Source: Nitriliruptoraceae bacterium (GTDB lineage Bacteria; Actinomycetota; Nitriliruptoria; Nitriliruptorales; Nitriliruptoraceae). Taken from it: 7,425 nucleotides of DNA. Every line of letters begins with the position of its first letter. The stretch's first letter is position 1. Below the pieces are notes generated by a model. It was not told the DNA's origin. It worked only from the letters and a program-made list of their open reading frames with translations, and did no database searches. The stretch spans positions 1-7,425 of the forward strand of contig SKTG01000431.1 in assembly GCA_007118045.1 (NCBI GenBank). The letters run 5' to 3'. Positions 1 through 6,817 of this stretch are shown piece by piece. The position numbers and the translations under genes are program-made.

Positions 1-14
1 CCCGTGCCGGGTGC

Positions 15-173
15 GCCCGCCGCCTGCCCGGTCGCGACCACCGCGTCCCGGCTCAGGCCCACCGGGTCCGGGCCCAGGGCCACCGCATGCCGGCTCGGTA
101 CGAGCGCGTCCCGGCTCGGGCCACCGTTCTCCACCTCGGGACCATCGCGTGTCGGCTCGCGACCGCCGTGTCG
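15..173. repeat. Degenerate tandem array, about 21-bp period, upstream of the proteasome ATPase gene
   Basis: Roughly seven and a half copies of a 21-bp unit run head to tail, starting near 15, 36, 57, 78, 99, 120, 140 and 161. The clearest copies are at 36-54 (GACCACCGCGTCCCGGCTC), 78-96 (GGCCACCGCATGCCGGCTC), 99-117 and 140-158 (GACCATCGCGTGTCGGCTC); those near 57 and 120 are more diverged. One interval is 20 bp, so the array does not hold a strict codon frame throughout. It may continue past the left edge. All three + strand frames are open over at least the first 180 bases, as expected at this GC content, so I do not call a gene here. A reading frame open from base 1 to a TGA at 181-183 could be the tail of an upstream gene, but its translation is low-complexity and unsupported. 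Confidence 0.6.
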
Positions 174-179
174 CCCCAC

Positions 180-207
180 CTGACGCCGACAGGCCGTGCC
201 GTACACT
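180..207 (+). promoter_or_regulatory. Candidate promoter of the ARC-dop-pup cluster
   Basis: A CTGACG hexamer at 180-185 (compare the -35 consensus TTGACA) is separated by 16 bp from TACACT at 202-207 (compare -10 TANNNT of actinobacterial housekeeping promoters). The predicted start of transcription near 213-215 would give a leader of about 50 nt ahead of the ATPase start codon. It sits directly after the repeat array. The match is by eye only. Confidence 0.42.
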
Positions 208-253
208 CGCGCTGCGACGGCAAGCGGAGCCGGACGGGCTCCTACCCGCAGTC

Positions 254-260
254 GAGGAGG
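254..260 (+). promoter_or_regulatory. Ribosome-binding site that fixes the ARC start
   Basis: GAGGAGG lies 7 nt before GTG 268 and 4 nt before the adjacent in-frame GTG 265. The frame is open upstream to an earlier GTG at 196, but that codon has no good Shine-Dalgarno sequence and lies before the proposed transcription start. The gene is therefore started here. Confidence 0.75.
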
Positions 261-267
261 CCACGTG

Positions 268-2118
268 GTGGGTCGCACGCCAGCAGCGTCCGGCGACGAG
301 CCGCACGGGGATCCGGAGCACGCCCACGGGTCCGCCGCCGACGAGCCGGCCGCGTCGTACGACCGTGAGGTGTCGCGTCGGGCGCTCCGGGATCCGGACG
401 AGATCGAGGATCCGGACGAACTGAAGGCGGAGCTGAAGTTCCTCCGTGAGGAGCTCGACCTCTTGCGCCGGCGGCTCGAGACCGCGCCGACGCGGATCCG
501 CGTCCTCGAGGAGCGCCTGCTGGAGACCAAGGGCCAGCTGCAGGCGTCCCTGACACGCAACGCGAAGCTCACGGACACCCTCCGTGCGGCTCGGGAGCAG
601 CTCGACACCCTCAAGGAGGAGGTCGAGCGGCTCTCCGCGCCGCCGCAGACCTACGGCATCTTCCTCACGTGCGCCGACGACGGCGAGACGGCCACCGTCA
701 GCGTCTCGGGCCGCAAGCTGGAGGTCGGGGCCGGACCGGAGATCGCCCTCGCCGACCTCGAGCCCGGTCAGGAGGTCCGCCTCAACGACGCGATGAACGT
801 GGTCGCCACGGCTGGCTTCGACGACCGCGGCGAGATCATGAAGATCTCCGAGCTGCTCGACGACGGGCGTGTGCTCGTGCTCGGCACCACCGACGAGGAG
901 CGACTCGTCGCGCTGTCCGCTCCGTTGCAGGAGCTGCCGCTGAAGGCCGGGGACGCCCTGCTGGTCGACCCACGCTCGAGCACGGCCATCGAACGCATCC
1001 CGAAGGCCGAGGTCGAGCAGCTCGTGCTCGAGCAGGTCCCCGACGTCACCTACGAGCAGATCGGCGGGCTCGGCGACCAGGTCGAGGCGATCCGCGACGC
1101 CGTCGAGCTGCCGTACCTCCACGCGGAGCTGTTCGTCGAGCACGAGCTGCGCGCCCCCAAGGGCATCCTGCTCTACGGCCCACCCGGATGCGGCAAGACG
1201 ATGATCGCCAAGGCCGTGGCCAACTCCCTCGCTCAGCGGGTCGCCGAGCGCACGGGCCAGCAAGGCGTGCGCAGCTACTTCCTCAACGTCAAGGGGCCGG
1301 AGCTGCTCAACAAGTACGTCGGCGAGACGGAACGTCAGATCCGGCTGATCTTCCAGCGCGCCCGCGAGAAGTCGGCCGAAGGTTTCCCCGTCATCGTCTT
1401 CTTCGACGAGATGGAGTCGTTGTTCCGCACGCGCGGTTCCGGGGTCTCCTCGGACGTGGAGACCACGATCGTGCCGCAGCTGCTCGCGGAGATCGACGGC
1501 GTGGAGTCGTTGAAGGACGTGGTCGTGATCGGCGCCTCGAACCGCGAGGACATGATCGACCCGGCGATCCTGCGTCCGGGACGGCTCGACGTGAAGATCA
1601 AGGTGGATCGTCCGGACGCCGAGGCCGCCCGGGAGATCTTCGCCGTCTACCTGCACGACGGGTTGCCACTGGCCGCCGAGGAGGTGTCCGCCGCGGGCTC
1701 GCCCGGGGAAGCGGTCACGCTCATGGTCGACCGCACCGTCGAGAAGATGTACAGCGCCGACCGCGACAACGAGTTCCTCGAGGTGACCTACGCCAACGGG
1801 GAGAAGGAGGTCCTGTACTTCAAGGACTTCAACTCCGGTGCGATGATCGAGAACGTGGTGGCGCGCGCGAAGAAGCTTGCGATCAAGCGGCTGATCGACG
1901 CCGGGGACCGCGGCCTGCGCACCCAGGACCTGCTGACCGCGATCCGGGACGAGTTCCGCGAGAACGAGGACCTGCCGAACACGACCAACCCCGACGACTG
2001 GGCCCGTATCAGCGGCAAGAAGGGCGAACGCATCGTCTACGTGCGCACCCTGATCAGCGGTGGCGACGACCAGCCCGGTCGCTCGATCGAGAACCTCAAC
2101 CCAGGCCAGTACCTGTAG
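268..2118 (+). CDS. arc: Proteasome-associated AAA+ ATPase ARC (Mpa)
   Basis: This is the hexameric unfoldase that recognises pupylated proteins in the cytoplasm and threads them into the 20S proteasome. With GTG 268 as start it has 616 residues, close to mycobacterial Mpa (about 609). An acidic N-terminal tail is followed by a leucine-rich coiled coil at about 50-122, the part that binds Pup in this family, then OB-fold interdomain sequence (about 128-230). The AAA+ module has Walker A GPPGCGKT (304-311), a KYVGE pore-loop motif, Walker B VIVFFDE (375-381), sensor-1 GASN (422-425) and RPGR (436-439). A C-terminal segment with FLEVTYANG and FKDFNSGAMI is typical of the family. The protein ends in GQYL, the proteasome-docking tail with a penultimate tyrosine, so it should gate a 20S core even though none is encoded nearby. 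It is first in the cluster, 44 bp before dop. The start could equally be GTG 265. Confidence 0.96.
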   Translation: MGRTPAASGDEPHGDPEHAHGSAADEPAASYDREVSRRALRDPDEIEDPDELKAELKFLREELDLLRRRLETAPTRIRVLEERLLETKGQLQASLTRNAKLTDTLRAAREQLDTLKEEVERLSAPPQTYGIFLTCADDGETATVSVSGRKLEVGAGPEIALADLEPGQEVRLNDAMNVVATAGFDDRGEIMKISELLDDGRVLVLGTTDEERLVALSAPLQELPLKAGDALLVDPRSSTAIERIPKAEVEQLVLEQVPDVTYEQIGGLGDQVEAIRDAVELPYLHAELFVEHELRAPKGILLYGPPGCGKTMIAKAVANSLAQRVAERTGQQGVRSYFLNVKGPELLNKYVGETERQIRLIFQRAREKSAEGFPVIVFFDEMESLFRTRGSGVSSDVETTIVPQLLAEIDGVESLKDVVVIGASNREDMIDPAILRPGRLDVKIKVDRPDAEAAREIFAVYLHDGLPLAAEEVSAAGSPGEAVTLMVDRTVEKMYSADRDNEFLEVTYANGEKEVLYFKDFNSGAMIENVVARAKKLAIKRLIDAGDRGLRTQDLLTAIRDEFRENEDLPNTTNPDDWARISGKKGERIVYVRTLISGGDDQPGRSIENLNPGQYL

Positions 2119-2123
2119 GGGCC

Positions 2124-2147
2124 CCGCGACCGTCCGGACGGTCGCGG
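2124..2147. repeat. Perfect 24-bp palindrome in the arc-dop gap
   Basis: The left half CCGCGACCGTCC (2124-2135) is followed immediately by its exact reverse complement (2136-2147). It begins 6 nt after the arc stop codon and ends 3 nt before the dop Shine-Dalgarno GGAGG (2151-2155). In RNA it would form a stem of 9-10 bp with a small CCGG or UCCGGA loop. No run of T follows, so it does not look like a classical intrinsic terminator. It may be an mRNA processing, stability or attenuation element, or an operator for a dimeric regulator. Confidence 0.85.
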
Positions 2148-2162
2148 ACCGGAGGAGCGAGC

Positions 2163-3650
2163 GTGGCCACACCCAAGTTCGTGGGGGTCGAGACCGAGTA
2201 CGGCATCGCCGTGGACGGTCCCACCGAGGTCAACCCGGTGCTGGCCTCGTCGCTGCTCGTCGGCGCGTACCGGGACGGCGGTGACCGCGACGTGCGGTGG
2301 GACCACAGCGACGAGCACCCGCTCCGGGACGCCCGCGGCTACGAGGTACCCGACGCCCACGAGCCGGTCGTCGACGACGAGCTCGGCCTGGCCAACACCG
2401 TGCTGACCAACGGTGCCCGGTTCTACGTCGACCACGCCCACCCGGAGTACGCCACCCCGGAGTGCTCCACGGCGCGCGACCTGGTCGTCTGGGACAAGGC
2501 CGGCGAGCGCATCCTGGAGGACGCGGCCCGACGCGCCGCCGCCTCCCTCCCGCCCGGCAGCCGGGTGCTGGTGCACAAGAACAACACCGACGGCAAGGGC
2601 GCGGCGTACGGCACGCACGAGAACTACCTGGTGCCTCGCGAGGTGCCGTTCGGCCGGCTGACCCGCCAGCTGCTGCCGTTCTTCGTGACGCGGCCCATCT
2701 ACACGGGCGCTGGCCGACTCGGCACCGAGCTCGGGGGCGAGGTCGCGTTCCAGCTGTCGCAACGGGCCGACTTCTTCGAGGTCGAGGTCGGACTCGAGAC
2801 GACGCTCAAACGGCCCCTGATGAACACCCGCGACGAGCCGCACGCGGATCCGGACCGGTACCGCCGCCTCCACGTGATCAACGGTGACGCGAACCTCTGC
2901 GAGGTGGCGACGCTGCTCAAGGTCGGCACCATGCTGCTCCTGCTCGACGTGATCGAGGACGACGCGCTACCGGCGCTGCCGGAGCTGGCGGAGCCGGTCG
3001 AGGCCTTCCACCAGGTCAGCCACGATCTCACGGGTACGCGCCCCCTACGGCTCGACGACGGCACGACGGCTACCGCCCTGGAGATCCAGGAGCGCTATCT
3101 CGACGCGTGCCGTCGCTACGTCAAGGACCGCGACTCCGCCCTCGACCCGGGCACGGCGGACGTCCTGGAACGTTGGGAGGCCGTGCTGGCCACGGCGGCG
3201 TCCGACCCTCGGGCGCTCGCCGGACAGGTCGACTGGGCGACGAAGCTGGAGCTGCTCGAGAGCTACCGCGAGCGCCACGGGCTGGCGTGGGACCACGACC
3301 GCCTGAAGATGGTCGACCTGCAGTACCACGACGTGCGGCGCGACAAGGGGCTGTTCCACCGGCTCGTCGAGCGGGGCAGGGTCGAACGGCTCGTGAGCGA
3401 GGCGGAGATCGTGGCCGCGATCGACGAGCCTCCCCCGGACACCCGGGCCTGGTTCCGGGGCGAGTGCATCCGTCGTTTCCGGAAACAGATCGTCGCGGCG
3501 GGCTGGGACTCCCTGATCTTCGACGTCGGGGGAGAAGCGCTCCAGCGGGTCCCGATGATGGAGCCCGGTCGTGGGACCCGGGAGTCCGTCGGCCCCCTGC
3601 TCGACTCCGTGGGCAGCGCGGCCGAGCTGCTCGAGCAGCTGACCTCTTGA
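2163..3650 (+). CDS. dop: Pup deamidase/depupylase Dop
   Basis: Dop belongs to the glutamine-synthetase-like PafA/Dop family. It hydrolyses the C-terminal glutamine of Pup to glutamate so that PafA can ligate it, and it also cleaves Pup from substrates. The 495-residue product matches the family length (about 500). GTG 2163 is chosen because GGAGGAG at 2151-2157 sits 5-7 nt ahead and the protein then begins with the expected metal/nucleotide-site segment VGVETEYGI (residues 7-15). Next come VRWDHSDEHPLRDARGY, which belongs to the loop region present in Dop and absent from PafA, then YVDHAHPEYATPE with Asp90 at the catalytic aspartate position. KNNTDGKGAAYGTHENYLVPR-like and DLQYHDVRRDKG motifs follow. 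Near the end are WDSLIFDVGGE and the PMMEPGRGTRESVG segment. The loop and the DVRWD motif support Dop rather than PafA. It lies between its partner ATPase and its substrate Pup, probably in one operon with arc. Confidence 0.95.
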   Translation: MATPKFVGVETEYGIAVDGPTEVNPVLASSLLVGAYRDGGDRDVRWDHSDEHPLRDARGYEVPDAHEPVVDDELGLANTVLTNGARFYVDHAHPEYATPECSTARDLVVWDKAGERILEDAARRAAASLPPGSRVLVHKNNTDGKGAAYGTHENYLVPREVPFGRLTRQLLPFFVTRPIYTGAGRLGTELGGEVAFQLSQRADFFEVEVGLETTLKRPLMNTRDEPHADPDRYRRLHVINGDANLCEVATLLKVGTMLLLLDVIEDDALPALPELAEPVEAFHQVSHDLTGTRPLRLDDGTTATALEIQERYLDACRRYVKDRDSALDPGTADVLERWEAVLATAASDPRALAGQVDWATKLELLESYRERHGLAWDHDRLKMVDLQYHDVRRDKGLFHRLVERGRVERLVSEAEIVAAIDEPPPDTRAWFRGECIRRFRKQIVAAGWDSLIFDVGGEALQRVPMMEPGRGTRESVGPLLDSVGSAAELLEQLTS

Positions 3651-3669
3651 GCCGGCCGGCCGGCGGCTC
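3649..3669. repeat. GC-rich hairpin overlapping the dop stop codon
   Basis: GAGCCG (3649-3654) and CGGCTC (3664-3669) are perfect complements. The 9-nt interval is itself part of a GCCGGCC-type palindromic run (3651-3664), so alternative foldings exist. The stem starts inside the TGA of dop. There is no T-tract, so a role as a terminator or attenuator between dop and pup is only a possibility. Confidence 0.4.
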
Positions 3670-3721
3670 GGTCCGTCGGCCCGTCCCGCCTCACCGCGGG
3701 CCTCCGAGGGTGCCCCGGCGG

Positions 3722-3727
3722 TACAGT
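3722..3727 (+). promoter_or_regulatory. Candidate -10 element for a pup-specific promoter
   Basis: TACAGT fits the actinobacterial -10 pattern TANNNT and lies 29 nt before the pup start codon, resembling the TACACT ahead of arc. The region 16-18 bp upstream (around 3699-3705) shows no recognisable -35 hexamer. Transcription would begin around 3733-3735. Confidence 0.3.
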
Positions 3728-3729
3728 GT

Positions 3730-3750
3730 CCCTTCGGCGATCCGAAAGGG
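3730..3750 (+). promoter_or_regulatory. Hairpin that would pair with the pup ribosome-binding site
   Basis: CCCTTCGG (3730-3737), a CGAT loop (3738-3741) and CCGAAAGGG (3742-3750) form an 8-bp stem with one bulged A. The 3' arm contains the pup Shine-Dalgarno AAAGGG (3745-3750), 6 nt ahead of GTG 3757. In a read-through transcript from dop the site would be occluded. A transcript starting at about 3733-3735 would lack part of the 5' arm. The effect on expression is inferred. Confidence 0.45.
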
Positions 3751-3756
3751 CGACGC

Positions 3757-3960
3757 GTGAGCGACGGCGGTCAGGCTCGCGAGAGCGGTGGCGCGAAGGA
3801 TCGGGAGCACGAGCCCGAGGAGCAGAGCGCGACCACCGGGGAGGAGACGTCGCGTGAGGTCCTCGACGACGTCGACGAGCTGCTCGACGAGATCGACGAC
3901 GTTCTGGAGGAGAACGCCGAGGAGTTCGTCCGGGGCTACGTGCAGAAGGGCGGCCAGTAA
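3757..3960 (+). CDS. pup: Prokaryotic ubiquitin-like protein Pup
   Basis: Pup is a small, mostly disordered protein tag whose C-terminus is joined to lysines of proteins destined for the proteasome. The product has 67 residues, the usual 60-70 for the family, and starts at GTG 3757 after AAAGGG. The N-terminal half is polar (Gly, Glu, Ser, Thr). The conserved C-terminal half has an acidic helix-forming stretch, VLDDVDELLDEIDDVLEEN (35-53), that engages the ATPase coiled coil, followed by FVRGYVQKGGQ. It ends in Gly-Gly-Gln, so it needs deamidation by the neighbouring Dop before PafA can use it. The only lysines are at 14 and 64. It lies 106 bp after dop. No prcB or prcA follows; the next gene runs the opposite way. 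Confidence 0.97.
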   Translation: MSDGGQARESGGAKDREHEPEEQSATTGEETSREVLDDVDELLDEIDDVLEENAEEFVRGYVQKGGQ

Positions 3961-3994
3961 CGGCCGATGCCCGAGGGTTCGGCGCGCGGATCTC

Positions 3995-4013
3995 AGCGCC
4001 GAGCATCGGCGCT
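3995..4013. terminator. Candidate bidirectional terminator between pup and the P-type ATPase gene
   Basis: AGCGCCGA (3995-4002), loop GCA and TCGGCGCT (4006-4013) form a perfect 8-bp stem in the 97-bp gap between two convergent genes. A second, weaker inverted pair, GGTGGC (4019-4024) and GCCACC (4045-4050) with a 20-nt loop, lies next to it. Neither has a T-tract. The call rests on position between converging stop codons and on the symmetry, which would work on both strands. Confidence 0.5.
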
Positions 4014-4057
4014 CGGATGGTGGCGGCCGGCGTCGTCACTCGCGGCCACCGGTCCGG

Positions 4058-6778
4058 TCAGTGGCGTGAGCGCAGCCACTTGTGCAGCTCGCTGACGAGC
4101 ACCACCGCCACGGCGACCACCCCGATGCGTGCCCACCCCGGGGCCGTCACCGGCTCGATCTGGAGGACGGCCTGGGTCGGTGCCCAGTAGCTGGCTCCCA
4201 GGTGGATCGCCAGCGCCACGAGGGTGGAGACGAGCAGGAAGAGGTTCCCGCGGACGTGGGTCGTCACGATCGACCGGCGCTCCGACCGGGCGTTGTAGAC
4301 GTGGGCCGCCATCGCGATGACGAGCGTGGTCAGCGCGGCCCCGCGTTGCTCGGCCGCCGAGAGGCCGGCGTCCATCGCCCAGATCAGCAGCCAGAGGCTG
4401 CCCACGGCCATGGTCACCCCCGTGAGCACGGTGCGCTCCCACAGCACCCGGTCGACGATGCCCTCGCCTCGCCGCCTCGGTGGCCGGTCGAGCGCGTCGG
4501 GTTCGCCGGGGTCGAAGGCCAGCGCGACGTCCTGGACGCCGTTGGTCACCACGTTGAGCCACAACAGCGCCGCCGGGACGTAGGGCAACGGGAGCCCGGC
4601 GGCGAGGGAGGTGATGATGGCCACGATCGCCGCGACGCCCGTGGAGAGCAGGAAGTAGGTCACCTTGCGGACGTTGTCGAACACCACGCGGCCCTCCTCG
4701 ACCGCGTTGGCGATGGACACGAAGTCGTCGTCCGTCAGCACGATGTCGCTGGCTTCACGTGCGACGTCGGTGCCGCCCAGTCCCATGGCCACGCCGATGT
4801 CCGCCGCCCGGAGCGCCGGCCCGTCGTTCACGCCGTCACCGGTGACGGCCACGACCTGGTCGTTCGCTCGGAGGGCGTGGACGATGCGGAGCTTGTGGTC
4901 CGGGGACACGCGGGCGAAGACGTCGGCCTCGTGCACCGCGCGCTGGAGCTCACGATCGTCCATCGACTCGAGCTCGACACCCGTCACCGCCGTGACCGGC
5001 TCCTCGCCCAAACCCAGGTCCTTGGCGATCGCGCAGGCGGTCGCGGCGTGGTCGCCGGTGATCATCACCACGCGGATGCCCGCCTGGCGGCAGCGGTCGA
5101 TCGCGGCGCGTGCGCCGGGGCGTGCGGGGTCCTGGAGGCCGACGAGACCGGTCAGCGTCAGATCCGTCGGGTCCGGAGCCGCGCGCCGGTCGTCGCGTTC
5201 CACCGGTGCGTCGAGACGCCTCTCCGCGGTCGCCAGGACCCGGAGACCCCCGTCGGCCAGCTCCTCGGCGGCATCGAGGACCAGCTGCCGGTCGAGCGGA
5301 CGGTCCAGGCCGTCGGCGCGCATCGTGGCGCAGAGTTCGAGCACCCGTTCGGGCGCACCCTTGAGCCGCAGGACCGGGCCGTCCTCGTCGACGACGACGT
5401 AGGAGTAGCGCAGGGCGGATTCGAACGGCACCGAGGTCATGACCGGCGCCTCGGCGCGATGGTGGACGGGGTCGATGCCGGATCGCCACGCCGCCTCCAG
5501 CAGGGCGACCTCGGTGGGATCGCCCCGACGGGTCCCCTCGTCGGGGTGGACGGCCTCGGCCTCGTTCGCGAGCAGCGCCGTCGAGAGGACGTCGTGCAGG
5601 GCGCCGTCGGGTCGCGCCTCGTGGTGGCGATCTGCGGCCTCGATCGCCGGTCCCGGACCGTCGTCGTGGGTCGGCCCGAACTCGACCGAGCCCTCGAGGG
5701 TCCAGGCGCGACGGGCCGTCATCCGGTTGGTGGTCAGCGTCCCGGTCTTGTCCGACCCGATGGTGTCGGTACTGCCCAGGGTCTCGACGGCGGGGAGCGA
5801 GCGGACGATCGCGTTGCGCTGGGCCATGCGGTGCACGCCGAGTGCCATCGCGACGGTGAAGGCCACGGGCAGGCCCTCGGGCACGACGGCGACCGCGAGC
5901 GCGACCGCCGTGAGGAACATCTCGTCGACGGGCTCACCCAACGCGAGACCCACGGCGAAGGCGACCACGGTCGAGGCCAGCACCACGGCGGCGATGACGT
6001 TCGCGAAGCGCCGCATGCGCTGCTGGAGCGGTGTCGGCGGCGGCTCCTGTTCGCGGATGCTCTCGGCGATGCCGCCCAGCTCGGTTCGCAGGCCGGTCGC
6101 GACGACGATCCCACGACCACGCCCGCTGGCCACGACGCTGCCCATGAACGCCATCGAGCTGCGGTCCGTCACCTGCACGCTCGGGTCGACCGGCGAGTCG
6201 GTCTTGCCGACGGGTGAGCTCTCCCCCGTCAGCAGGGACTCGTCGACCTCGAGGGATGTGACCCGGACGAGCCGGAGGTCGGCCGGGACGCGCGTCCCGG
6301 AGGTCAGCAGGACCAGGTCGCCGGGCACGAGCTCCGCCGAGGGGATGTCCTGTTCGCGCGCGTCGCGGATCACCAGCGACCTCGGGGCCGCGAGTTCCAT
6401 CAGGGCGTGCACCGAGCGGTCGGCTTTGCGCTCCTGGATGAACCCGATGACGGCGTTGATCACGAGCACCGCCCCGATCACGCCCGCGTCGGTGTACTCG
6501 GCGATCGCGATCGTCACGACGAGCGCCACCAGCAGGATGTAGATCAGTGGGCTCTTGAACTGCGCGAGGAGGATGAGCGAAGCCCGGCGGGGTTCGTCCT
6601 GGCCGAACTCGTTGGGGCCGTGACGCTCGAGCCGGGCGGCGGCGATCTCGCTGTCCAGGCCCGCGGTCGGGGAGCTCTCGAGCAGCGCCACCGTCTCCTC
6701 AGCCGGCAGAGCGTGCCAGGAGGGGCCCTGGTCGGTGGTCGTCTCCGAGGGCCGTACGTCGACATCCCCGCTCACCAC
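4058..6778 (-). CDS. P-type cation-transporting ATPase (P2 family, Ca2+-ATPase-like)
   Basis: This is a complete 906-residue integral membrane pump using ATP hydrolysis to move a cation. It starts at GTG 6778 after GGAGGT (6789-6784); GTG 6775 is possible. Visible parts: an N-terminal cation-ATPase domain (WHALPAEETVALL, GPNEF); about ten membrane segments (roughly 76-94, 98-116, 257-280, 286-313, 704-728, 733-757, 783-802, 814-828, 843-863, 881-899); actuator motif TGES (184-187); M4 motif PEGLP (300-304); phosphorylation motif DKTGTLT with Asp343; RGDPTE (418-423) and KGAPE (473-477) of the nucleotide domain; MITGD (572-576); and TGDGVND hinge (646-652). PEGLP and the length indicate the P2 Ca2+/Na+ group rather than heavy-metal pumps. 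Compared with SERCA, M6 reads NVVTN (742-746) with Asn for the final Asp, and the M5 positions of Asn768 and Glu771 look like Gly714 and Ala717. The transported ion is therefore uncertain. It converges on pup and is probably unrelated to it. Confidence 0.93.
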   Translation of the reverse strand: MVSGDVDVRPSETTTDQGPSWHALPAEETVALLESSPTAGLDSEIAAARLERHGPNEFGQDEPRRASLILLAQFKSPLIYILLVALVVTIAIAEYTDAGVIGAVLVINAVIGFIQERKADRSVHALMELAAPRSLVIRDAREQDIPSAELVPGDLVLLTSGTRVPADLRLVRVTSLEVDESLLTGESSPVGKTDSPVDPSVQVTDRSSMAFMGSVVASGRGRGIVVATGLRTELGGIAESIREQEPPPTPLQQRMRRFANVIAAVVLASTVVAFAVGLALGEPVDEMFLTAVALAVAVVPEGLPVAFTVAMALGVHRMAQRNAIVRSLPAVETLGSTDTIGSDKTGTLTTNRMTARRAWTLEGSVEFGPTHDDGPGPAIEAADRHHEARPDGALHDVLSTALLANEAEAVHPDEGTRRGDPTEVALLEAAWRSGIDPVHHRAEAPVMTSVPFESALRYSYVVVDEDGPVLRLKGAPERVLELCATMRADGLDRPLDRQLVLDAAEELADGGLRVLATAERRLDAPVERDDRRAAPDPTDLTLTGLVGLQDPARPGARAAIDRCRQAGIRVVMITGDHAATACAIAKDLGLGEEPVTAVTGVELESMDDRELQRAVHEADVFARVSPDHKLRIVHALRANDQVVAVTGDGVNDGPALRAADIGVAMGLGGTDVAREASDIVLTDDDFVSIANAVEEGRVVFDNVRKVTYFLLSTGVAAIVAIITSLAAGLPLPYVPAALLWLNVVTNGVQDVALAFDPGEPDALDRPPRRRGEGIVDRVLWERTVLTGVTMAVGSLWLLIWAMDAGLSAAEQRGAALTTLVIAMAAHVYNARSERRSIVTTHVRGNLFLLVSTLVALAIHLGASYWAPTQAVLQIEPVTAPGWARIGVVAVAVVLVSELHKWLRSRH

Positions 6779-6817
6779 GATCGACCTCCGTCCGTGCCGC
6801 CCGCAGGCGCCTCCTGG

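Noticed and set aside
196..264. Upstream GTG 196 as the arc start
   Set aside because: It overlaps the proposed promoter, lacks a well-placed Shine-Dalgarno and would add 24 residues unlike the family. GAGGAGG at 254-260 points to GTG 268 or 265.
11..424. 137-codon open frame at the left edge, with PPRPGS-like repeats
   Set aside because: It runs through the tandem array, the promoter and the arc ribosome-binding site into the start of arc. The proline/arginine content is what the GC-rich repeat gives in this frame.
669..2162. Apparent 498-residue N-terminal extension of Dop through the arc gene
   Set aside because: The frame is open only because of high GC. It overlaps arc in another frame, is Arg-rich and low-complexity, and true Dop homology begins at GTG 2163, which has its own ribosome-binding site.
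2037..2873. 278-codon open frame on the - strand across dop
   Set aside because: It is antisense to the conserved Dop motifs and has no family signature or ribosome-binding site that I can see.
3263..4039. 258-codon open frame on the - strand across the end of dop and pup
   Set aside because: Its translation is Arg/Pro/Ser-rich and antisense to two certain genes; it is a compositional artefact.
4082..6217. 711-codon open frame on the + strand opposite the P-type ATPase gene
   Set aside because: It lies wholly antisense to a gene with every P-type ATPase motif. Its translation is rich in Arg, His, Gly and Asp with no recognisable domain, as expected from the mirrored codon bias of a GC-rich gene.
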